7,027 bases of DNA from assembly GCA_005883115.1 (NCBI GenBank), contig VAZQ01000087.1, positions 1 through 7,027 on the forward strand. The letters run 5' to 3'. Source of the stretch: Alphaproteobacteria bacterium. Its GTDB lineage: Bacteria; Pseudomonadota; Alphaproteobacteria; Rhizobiales; Xanthobacteraceae. A model generated the notes under the pieces. It had not been told where the DNA came from. It saw only the letters and a list, made by a program, of their open reading frames with translations, and searched no databases. The first letter of the stretch is position 1; each line of letters opens with the position of its first letter. Shown here piece by piece: positions 1 through 5,349 of this stretch. A program made the position numbers and the translations under genes.

Positions 1-952
1 CGCCATGGCGTGCGCCGTCCTCATCGCCCTCGCGCCGGCCGCGCTGGCGCAGGATTGGCCCAACCGCTCGATCGTGGCGGTGAGCACGGTGAGCGCCGGC
101 AACGCCAGCGATACCATCGCGCGCGTCGTGCTCGATCAGGTGGGAAGGCAGATCGGCCAGTCGTTCGTGATCGAGAACCGCACCGGCGCCGGCGGCACGA
201 TCGGCTCCGCCTCGGCAGCCAAGGCCGATCCCGACGGCTACACGCTCCTGCTGCTGACGGCCTCGCAGGGCTCCGCCGTCGCGCTCTACAAGACGCTGCC
301 CTACGATCCCGTGCACGATTTCATTCCGGTGGCCATGTTCGGCGTGCAGCCGAGCGTGCTGATCGCCGCGCCCTCGAAAGGCTGGAGGTCGCTCGCCGAC
401 CTCATCGCCGCCGCCAAGGCGAACCCGGGCGTGTTGAACTTCGCCTCCGCCGGGCTCGGATCCGCCTCGCACTGGGCGGCGGAGCGGCTCAAGGTCGCGG
501 CCGGCATCAACGTGCAGCACATTCCGTTCCGCGGTCCGGTCGAGGCCTTCACCGAGGTGATGACCGGCCGCGTCGACTACTACTACCTGCCGATCGCGCC
601 GGCGCTGCAGCCGATCAGGGACGGCAAGGTGGTGGCGCTGGCGGTGAGCACGCCGAAACGGGCGCCGACCTTGCCAGACGTGCCGTCGGTGGTGGAAGCG
701 GGCTATCCCGGCGCGCAGTATCTGTTCTGGGGCGGCGTCGCCGTGCCGGCGAAGACCCCGCGCGCCATCGTCGAAAAGCTGCATGCCGAAACAGCGAAGG
801 CGCTGGCGGTGCCGGCGGTGCAAGAGCGATTGGCCACCTTCGGCGTCGAGCCGATGGCGATGACGGTCGAGGCGTTCGGCAAGTTCTACCGCGACGACGT
901 CGCGGCGATCGTCAAGCTGGCGCGAGACGTCAACATCGCGGCGACCAACTGA
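1..952 (+). CDS. Bug/TctC-family tripartite tricarboxylate transporter substrate-binding protein (5' end outside window)
   Basis: This is a periplasmic solute receptor of the Bug (TctC) family, which binds carboxylates or similar small organic anions and normally delivers them to a TctA/TctB-type permease. Numbering from the ATG at position 5, residues 1-15 form a hydrophobic stretch ending ALA before QDWPN, which is the h-region and cleavage site of a Sec signal peptide. The family motif IENRTGAGG is at residues 56-64 and DPDGYTLLL at 75-83. The C-terminal half carries LPDVPSVVEAGYPG, another Bug signature. The 315 residues are close to the usual mature length, and the TGA is at 950-952. No basic n-region precedes the hydrophobic stretch, and the frame stays open to the left edge, so the true start is probably upstream of the window. 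No permease gene is visible; orphan Bug receptors are common. The ligand cannot be told from sequence. Confidence 0.9.
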   Translation, partial: AMACAVLIALAPAALAQDWPNRSIVAVSTVSAGNASDTIARVVLDQVGRQIGQSFVIENRTGAGGTIGSASAAKADPDGYTLLLLTASQGSAVALYKTLPYDPVHDFIPVAMFGVQPSVLIAAPSKGWRSLADLIAAAKANPGVLNFASAGLGSASHWAAERLKVAAGINVQHIPFRGPVEAFTEVMTGRVDYYYLPIAPALQPIRDGKVVALAVSTPKRAPTLPDVPSVVEAGYPGAQYLFWGGVAVPAKTPRAIVEKLHAETAKALAVPAVQERLATFGVEPMAMTVEAFGKFYRDDVAAIVKLARDVNIAATN

Positions 953-961
953 CCCTGCGCC

Positions 962-1090
962 AGCCGGTCATGCGCGGGCAGAAGCGCGTCGAAGACGCGC
1001 GTGAACGCGCTTATTACCCGCGCATCCATCTCCTTCGTCAGAAAGATTTTCCAAATATGATGGATTGCCGGGTCAAGGCCCGGCAATGAC
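962..1090. repeat. Composite palindromic intergenic repeat (REP-like)
   Basis: Two perfect hairpins lie in this gap. GCGCGTC (984-990) pairs with GACGCGC (994-1000) across a 3-base loop. ATTGCCGGG (1064-1072) pairs with CCCGGCAAT (1079-1087) across a 6-base loop. The second is a common dispersed palindrome in Bradyrhizobium-like genomes. Read on the minus strand, the block gives a short spurious ORF beginning MPGLDPAIH and containing MDARVISAFTRVFDALL, which I recognise as typical translated repeat rather than a gene. It lies directly after the receptor gene and could fold in its mRNA 3' end, but there is no T-tract to support an intrinsic terminator. Confidence 0.7.
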
Positions 1091-1170
1091 GGAGCTTTGG
1101 GCTAGCGCCGTGCGCTTCGCGCTGAGAGCGGATGTTGCACTAACCCCATGCCGATCCGCGGCGGAACCCC

Positions 1171-1179
1171 TATATAAAT
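1171..1179 (+). promoter_or_regulatory. Possible -10-like AT box upstream of the cyclase gene
   Basis: TATATAAAT is a conspicuous AT-rich island in a GC-rich leader, 58 bases before the cyclase ATG, and could be a -10 element. No good -35 box sits 16-18 bases upstream: TTGCAC at 1135-1140 is about 30 bases away, which is too far. The assignment is tentative. The rest of 1091-1237 shows only a GGAG ribosome binding site at 1223-1226. Confidence 0.25.
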
Positions 1180-1237
1180 CACCCCCGGCATCCCATCGCC
1201 GGACCATCCGTCGGGCCCTCACGGAGCAAAAGCCACC

Positions 1238-1948
1238 ATGGAGCGTCGGCTCGCCGCCATTTTCGCAGCGGACGTCGCAGGTTACTCGCGGCTCATCGGC
1301 GCCGACGAGGAGGGCACGCTGATGCGGCTCACCTCCCACCGGCGCGAGCTGATCGAGCCAAAAATCGCCGAGCACCAGGGGCGGCTCGTCAAAACCATGG
1401 GCGACGGCGTGCTCGCCGAGTTCGCAAGCCCGGTCAAAGCGGTGCGCTGCGCCATCGACGTGCAGCACGGCATGGCCGCACGCAACGCCGACATCCCCGA
1501 AGGCAAGCGGATCGAATTTCGCATCGGCATCAATCTCGGCGACGTGGTGGTGGAGGACGACGACATTTTTGGCGACGGCGTCAACGTCGCGGCGCGGCTC
1601 GAGAACATCGCCGAGCCGGGCGCGGTCTTCATCTCGCGCGCGGTGCGCGATTTCGTCACCGACGCGGCGGAGCTTGTGCTCGAGGATCTGGGCGAGCGCG
1701 AGCTCAAGAATATCGCCAAGCCGGTGCAGGTCTTTCGCATCGCCGCGCTGGCGCAAGCCGTTGCCGCGGCGCAAGCACGCGCCCCGGCCGTGCCGCAAAA
1801 ACCCTCGATCGCGGTGCTCCCTTTCACCAACATGAGCGGGGATGCCGAGCAGGAATATTTCAGCGACGGCATGACCGAGGATCTGATCACTGACCTCTCC
1901 AAGATCTCGGCCCTGTTCGTCATCGCCCGCAACTCCTCCTTCGCCTAA
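1238..1948 (+). CDS. Class III adenylate cyclase catalytic fragment (5' part of the broken gene)
   Basis: The 236-residue product holds a complete cyclase homology domain (about residues 1-170) and the first part of a TolB-like domain (about 187-236). Catalytic positions match the class III pattern: metal-binding Asp12 (FAADVAGYS) and Asp56 (KTMGDGV), adenine-selecting Lys52 and Asp109 (DIFGDGVN), and transition-state Asn116 and Arg120 (GVNVAARLE). The Lys/Asp pair argues for ATP over GTP. The ATG at 1238 is supported by GGAG at 1223-1226 and by the family start MERRLAAIFAADVAGYSRL. No membrane segment is seen, so the product should be cytoplasmic. The premature TAA at 1946-1948 removes most of the TolB-like domain and all the TPRs. 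The catalytic part could still fold and dimerise, so activity after truncation is possible but unproven. Confidence 0.75.
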   Translation: MERRLAAIFAADVAGYSRLIGADEEGTLMRLTSHRRELIEPKIAEHQGRLVKTMGDGVLAEFASPVKAVRCAIDVQHGMAARNADIPEGKRIEFRIGINLGDVVVEDDDIFGDGVNVAARLENIAEPGAVFISRAVRDFVTDAAELVLEDLGERELKNIAKPVQVFRIAALAQAVAAAQARAPAVPQKPSIAVLPFTNMSGDAEQEYFSDGMTEDLITDLSKISALFVIARNSSFA

Positions 1949-2728
1949 AGTCGGTCAAAGTGCAGGAGATCGGGCGCGACCTCGGCGTGCGCTTCGTGCT
2001 CGAAGGCAGCATTCGCAAAGCCGGCAACCGCGTGCGCATCACCGCGCAGCTCATCGACGCGGAGAGCGGCGGGCACCTCTGGGCCGATCGGTTCGATCGC
2101 GATCTCACCGACATCTTCGCCACGCAGGACGAGGTGGTGGAAAAGATCGTGCGCGCGCTCGCGGTGACACTGACCCACGGCGAGGAGAAGCGGCTGGGCC
2201 GGCGCGGCACCGCCAACGTCGCCGCCTACGAGGCCTCGCTGCGCGCGCGCGAATTGCTCAGCCGCAGCACGCGGGAGGGGATCGCGCAAGCCCGCGCGAT
2301 GTATCACCGCGCGATCGAGCTCGACCCGACCTACGCCGTGCCGCACGCGGGCTTGGCGGCGACGGGGGTTTCGAACTACGTCAGCGACTGGACGGACGAT
2401 CCGGAGGCGGAACTCGGCCAGTCGGAGCGCTGGGCGCGCCGCGCGCTCGAGCTCGATGACGCCGAGCCGTTCGCGCATATGGCGCTCGGCAGCGTGATGC
2501 TGTGGCGGCGCGATCACGACGGCGCGCTCGCTGAGTTTCACCGCATGATCGAGCTCGACCCCAACTTCGCGCAGGGCTATTCCGCGACGGGACTCGCTCT
2601 CATGTATGCCGGCCGCGCCGCCGAGGCGATCGAGCCGTTCGCGCTGTCGATGCGGCTCGACCCGCACTATCCGAGCATCGTGCTGCACTTCGTGGCGCAG
2701 GCGAATTTCAGCCTGCACCGCCGCAAAA
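1949..2728 (+). pseudogene. Middle fragment of the broken cyclase: TolB-like C-terminal half and TPR repeats
   Basis: This frame opens with SVKVQEIGRDLGVRFVLEGS, the usual continuation of the TolB-like domain in cyclase-TPR proteins, and then HLWADRFDRDLTDIF. TPR-like helices follow, including AMYHRAIELDPTYAVPHAG, WARRALELDDAEPFAHMALG and FHRMIELDPNFAQGYSATG. The only early start is a GTG at 1960 (VQEIG), which lies inside the domain and has no convincing ribosome binding site, so independent translation is unlikely. Past the A-run at 2725-2728 the frame runs into family-unlike sequence and stops at 2764-2766. Confidence 0.75.
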
Positions 2729-2959
2729 CAGCTCATGGAGCGGATCTCCCGCACGCCCGGCACTGATTCAAGCCGCATGATGCTCGCCGCCTGCTACGGC
2801 CATCTCGGCCGCACCGAGGACGCGCGCACGGCCTGGGCCGAGTTGCTCAAGGTCAACCCGGACTTCTCGCTCGAGCAGCGCGCGCGCGTTCTGCCCTACA
2901 AAGACCCGCGCGATTTCGCGCGCATCGCCGAGGGCCTGGCGAAGGCGGGCCTGCCGTAG
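2729..2959 (+). pseudogene. 3' fragment of the broken cyclase: last TPR and C-terminal tail
   Basis: After the second disruption the family sequence continues in the frame of the first fragment: QLMERISRTPGTDSSRMMLAA, CYGHLGRTEDARTAWAELLK, then the tail VNPDFSLEQRARVLPYKDP and the stop TAG at 2957-2959. An ATG at 2735 exists but sits within a TPR helix, so this is a remnant rather than a separate gene. Confidence 0.7.
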
Positions 2960-2985
2960 GGGGCTCCCTAGGAGCTGACCGAGCC

Positions 2986-3093
2986 GTAGGGTGGGCAAAA
3001 TCGATTGCGCGATATTGGCCGCGTGGGCACGGCGCGCACGCGATTTTGCCCACGCGGAACAAGCCGTGCGCCGCGCGCCTTTGCCCACCCTAC
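2986..3093. repeat. Palindromic dispersed repeat, copy 1 (left of the amidohydrolase)
   Basis: The block is bounded by a perfect 14-base inverted repeat: GTAGGGTGGGCAAA (2986-2999) and TTTGCCCACCCTAC (3080-3093). Inside it, GCGTGGGCA (3021-3029) pairs with TGCCCACGC (3047-3055). It shares a 20-base identical block (2986-3005 with 4540-4559), an 11-base block (3018-3028 with 4572-4582) and a 32-base block (3039-3070 with 4624-4655) with copy 2. In RNA it could form a long stem. It encodes no plausible protein; the reading frame through it gives the typical repeat translation MPTRNKPCAARLCPPYAAN. Confidence 0.8.
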
Positions 3094-3146
3094 GCCGCTA
3101 ACATGAGGGGCCGGACCGCGCTGCGCAAACGGCGGCGCAATGCGCT

Positions 3147-3201
3147 TTCGCTTATTGCGCCCTACGCGAGCCGTAGGCTGCTTCGCTTATTGCGTCTTAC
3201 G
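3147..3201. repeat. Short tandem-like direct repeats with a hairpin between them
   Basis: TTCGCTTATTGCGCCCTACG (3147-3166) recurs as TTCGCTTATTGCGTCTTACG (3182-3201), 18 of 20 bases identical. CCTACG (3161-3166) also pairs with CGTAGG (3172-3177) across a 5-base loop. The block continues the repeat-derived sequence upstream of the amidohydrolase. I see no convincing promoter between here and 3243. Confidence 0.55.
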
Positions 3202-3243
3202 GGTTCTTGTCGCGTCGATTCCGTCTTATCCTTCAGGCAATGC

Positions 3244-4533
3244 ATGGAGCGCCGCGTCAAGCGTCGATCAAAGCGGCGAACATCAAGGCCGAGTGAAACC
3301 CACGTGGATCTTATCGTCCGCAACGCACGCCTTGCCGATCGGTCATCAGGCGAACTCATCGATATCGGGGTGGAACAAGGTCGTATCGTCGCCCTCGAGC
3401 ACGCGCTCGCTGGCGAGGCCCAGGTTTATGACGCCAAGGGATGCCTCGCCTGTCCTGGGCTGATCGAGACCCACATTCATCTTGACAAATCGCGGATCAT
3501 CGACCGTTGCGCACCGCAGGAACGCAAGACACTCAGTCCAGTGAAAGGCGTTTCACCACTGAAGCAGAGCATGTCGGTCGAGGACGTGCACGCGCGCGCT
3601 GAGCGCACCCTGCAAGACTGCATCAAGCACGGTACTACCCGCATGCGCACGCAGGTCGAAGTCGATCCCGCGATTGGCATGCGCGGCTTCGAGGGGGTGC
3701 AGTCGCTGATTGCCAATTACAAGTGGGCAATCGACATCGAGATCTGCGTCTTTCCGCAGGAAGGGCTCACCAATTATCCCGGAACCGATGAGCTCCTGGT
3801 AGAAGGCTTGAAACGCGGCGCCACCGTGGTCGGGGGCGCTCCGCGTTACGATACCGATCAAACGGGTCAGATCAGGCGCATTTTCGAGCTCGCCCGCGAG
3901 TTCGACGTCGACATCGACATCCATCTCGACGTTGGCCCGACCGCCGATGCGATGAACATCTACCTGGTGCGCGAGCTCACCGAGCAATTCAAGCGTGGCG
4001 GACGGGTCGTGGTCGGCCATATGGCCAAGCTGTCCCTGTTGCCGCCGGAGCAGGTGGCAGCGCTGGCACGCAGCCTGGCGAATACCGGTATCGGCGTCAC
4101 CGTCCTGCCCACCACCGATCTCTTTCTCATGGGCCGCGACCGCGACCACGCCGTCGTTCGCGGCGTGGCGGATGCAAATCTGCTCTGCGAGCACGGGGTG
4201 AATTGCTCGCTCTCCTCGAACAACATCCTCAATCCCGCCACCCCCTATGGCGACTGCTCGCTCATCCGCATGGCCAATCTCTACGCCAACGTTCTACAGG
4301 TCGATCGTCCCGAGCGGCTGCGCGAGTGTTTCGGAATGCTCACGGATCGGTCAGCGCGGCTGCTCAATCTTACCGACTATGGACTTGCCGTCGGCCGCCC
4401 GGCTGACATTGTCATTCTCAATGCTGAAAGCCCTGAACAGGCGATTGCCGAAATCGCCCAGCCGCTCGCGGTATTCAAGCATGGAAGGCAGACGGTCGTG
4501 TGGAACCCGCCACAACTGCTGAGACCGCGGTAG
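3244..4533 (+). CDS. CodA-like (cytosine deaminase-related) amidohydrolase with altered active-site residues
   Basis: This is an amidohydrolase-superfamily TIM-barrel enzyme, closest in layout to cytosine deaminase CodA. Numbered from the ATG at 3244, an N-terminal composite-domain strand (VDLIVRNARL) leads to the metal motif ETHIHLDK (His77, His79), then FPQEGLTNYP, DIHLDV (His227), VVGHMAK (His259) and the C-terminal LLNLTDYGLAVGRPADIVIL. Aligned by eye with CodA, the catalytic Glu of HCDE is Val230, and the metal Asp of GHDD is Asn326 in SSNNILNP. I recall SSNN-type sequences in related bacterial proteins, so the change may define a subfamily. The substrate is unknown. The start is uncertain. 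ATG 3244 has AGG six bases upstream, but its first 20 codons are rich in Arg/Lys and in AT-ending codons. GTG 3304 would give the family-like start MDLIVRNARL. The longer frame from 3046 translates repeat DNA. Confidence 0.85.
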   Translation: MERRVKRRSKRRTSRPSETHVDLIVRNARLADRSSGELIDIGVEQGRIVALEHALAGEAQVYDAKGCLACPGLIETHIHLDKSRIIDRCAPQERKTLSPVKGVSPLKQSMSVEDVHARAERTLQDCIKHGTTRMRTQVEVDPAIGMRGFEGVQSLIANYKWAIDIEICVFPQEGLTNYPGTDELLVEGLKRGATVVGGAPRYDTDQTGQIRRIFELAREFDVDIDIHLDVGPTADAMNIYLVRELTEQFKRGGRVVVGHMAKLSLLPPEQVAALARSLANTGIGVTVLPTTDLFLMGRDRDHAVVRGVADANLLCEHGVNCSLSSNNILNPATPYGDCSLIRMANLYANVLQVDRPERLRECFGMLTDRSARLLNLTDYGLAVGRPADIVILNAESPEQAIAEIAQPLAVFKHGRQTVVWNPPQLLRPR

Positions 4534-4539
4534 CGAGTT

Positions 4540-4676
4540 GTAGGGTGGGCAAAATCGATGCGGGGATACTTGCCGCGTGGGCCAACAGGGCGTTCACGCC
4601 CGTCTGCGACGGGCTATGGCGCGCGCGATTTTGCCCACGCGGAACAAGCCGTGCGACGCGCCTTTGCCCACCGTAC
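4540..4676. repeat. Palindromic dispersed repeat, copy 2 (right of the amidohydrolase)
   Basis: It is the same family as the repeat at 2986-3093, in the same orientation. The ends are GTAGGGTGGGCAAA (4540-4553) and TTTGCCCACCGTAC (4663-4676), inverted with one mismatch. It is 29 bases longer than copy 1; the extra central part carries the hairpin GGGCG-TTCA-CGCCC (4588-4601). It begins 7 bases after the amidohydrolase stop and lies between convergent genes, so it could act as a bidirectional 3' structure. There is no T-tract. The remaining gap, 4677-4756, shows nothing I can name. Confidence 0.8.
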
Positions 4677-4756
4677 GCCACCGACGCTTCGCGGCAGCCA
4701 AACGGCGGTTAGCACAAGGCCGGCACCCCGTTGCGTGCGACGCGATGCATGAAGGA

Positions 4757-5323
4757 TCATTGAACGGCGGCATCGGGAAGATCTTCCGGAAGATTTCGTC
4801 CGCCTTCCACCGCCTCGATCAGCTCGTAGTAGAGGCTTTTGTAGGTCAGGAAAACGGCACCTTCGGCTTTCATTCTCGCGATCGCCGAATCGACCTTTCG
4901 CGATGACGAAAACAGGAGGTCCTCTACCACGTAGACCTCGTAGCCAAGTCCGAGCAGACCAAGGCAGGACTGAAGAATGCAGACATCCGTCTCGCAGCCG
5001 GCCACGACAACCTGTTTCTTTTTCAGACGCGCGATGTAATGCGCGATCTCCTGTTCTCGGGTCAGATCGAAGAAATCTTTTTCGAAAATTTTTGCCGCAC
5101 GGACCACGTGCTTGCTGACCTCTTCAGGCAAACCACCTTTTTGATCGACGGGCCGCTCGAGGGTGAAGACGATCGGGATTCTGAAATGGCCGAGCAGGCG
5201 AGCAAAGTTGTTTATATTCTTCTTGATCTTCGACCAAAGACGCCTGTCCGTCTGCGATATGAACAGCTCCTGGACGTCGATGATCGCTCCCCAGCAGCGA
5301 TCGGCGACAATGCGTTTAACCAT
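4757..5323 (-). CDS. Isochorismatase-like cysteine hydrolase
   Basis: The 188-residue product is a cytoplasmic alpha/beta hydrolase of the isochorismatase superfamily, whose members hydrolyse amides, ureido/carbamoyl compounds or the isochorismate vinyl ether. The catalytic triad is visible: Asp16 in AIIDVQELF, Lys82 in FEKDFFD, and nucleophile Cys115 in AGCETDVCILQ, the residues before it forming the family's cis-peptide region. The motif ETDVC resembles the amidase-like branches more than true isochorismatases, and there is no aryl-carrier domain. The length is typical. The ATG at 5323 is the first possible start, because an in-frame TGA lies 18 bases upstream. No Shine-Dalgarno is evident, so translation may be coupled to the carbamoyltransferase that ends 26 bases upstream on the same strand. 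The substrate is unknown; the context suggests a carbamoylated or amide compound. Confidence 0.88.
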   Translation of the reverse strand: MVKRIVADRCWGAIIDVQELFISQTDRRLWSKIKKNINNFARLLGHFRIPIVFTLERPVDQKGGLPEEVSKHVVRAAKIFEKDFFDLTREQEIAHYIARLKKKQVVVAGCETDVCILQSCLGLLGLGYEVYVVEDLLFSSSRKVDSAIARMKAEGAVFLTYKSLYYELIEAVEGGRNLPEDLPDAAVQ

Positions 5324-5349
5324 CGTCGTGTGGTGGCGTGCTCATGGCG

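Larger units (their letters stand above)
1238..2959 (+). pseudogene. Broken class III adenylate cyclase with TolB-like and TPR regions (two frame disruptions)
   Basis: Three consecutive reading-frame pieces together give one recognisable protein: an N-terminal class III cyclase homology domain, a TolB-like domain, then TPR repeats, ending in the family-typical C-terminus (VLPYKDPRDFARIAEGL). Continuity breaks twice. The first break is at 1946-1948, where a TAA follows NSSFA and the protein resumes one frame over as SVKVQEIGRDLGVRF. The second is near the AAAA run at 2725-2728, where HFVAQANFSLHR passes into QLMERISRTPG back in the original frame. The restored protein would be about 570-575 residues, similar to related cyclases. 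Known relatives convert ATP to cAMP, with the TPR part presumed to mediate protein contacts. The gene stands alone between repeats. Either it is a decaying paralogue in a genome rich in such cyclases, or the assembly contains two indel errors. Confidence 0.85.

Noticed and set aside
10..1089. 359-residue plus-strand ORF overlapping the Bug receptor in another frame
   Set aside because: It is Arg/Gly-rich frame-shadow sequence of a high-GC gene and ends in the intergenic repeat. It shows no domain, and the frame from position 5 has clear family motifs.
1941..2740. Programmed frameshifting to join the cyclase fragments
   Set aside because: There is no recognisable slippery heptamer with a pseudoknot at 1946, the first break involves missing bases and an immediate stop, and two breaks would both need recoding.
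2957..2975. Possible intrinsic terminator after the broken cyclase (GCTCC-CTA-GGAGC)
   Set aside because: The stem is only 5 base pairs and no T-tract follows.
3046..3243. N-terminal extension of the amidohydrolase
   Set aside because: It translates palindromic repeat DNA (MPTRNKPCAARLCPPYAAN) and has no match to the family start.
2986..4676. CRISPR array or composite transposon
   Set aside because: There are only two repeat copies 1.5 kb apart, with no regular spacers and no transposase gene in or next to the repeats.
4577..4906. 109-residue plus-strand ORF after the amidohydrolase
   Set aside because: It starts in repeat copy 2 and runs antisense into the cysteine hydrolase, with no domain or ribosome binding site.
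4757..5323. True isochorismatase for siderophore synthesis
   Set aside because: There is no ent-type neighbour and no carrier domain, and the AGCETDVC motif fits the broader cysteine hydrolase group.
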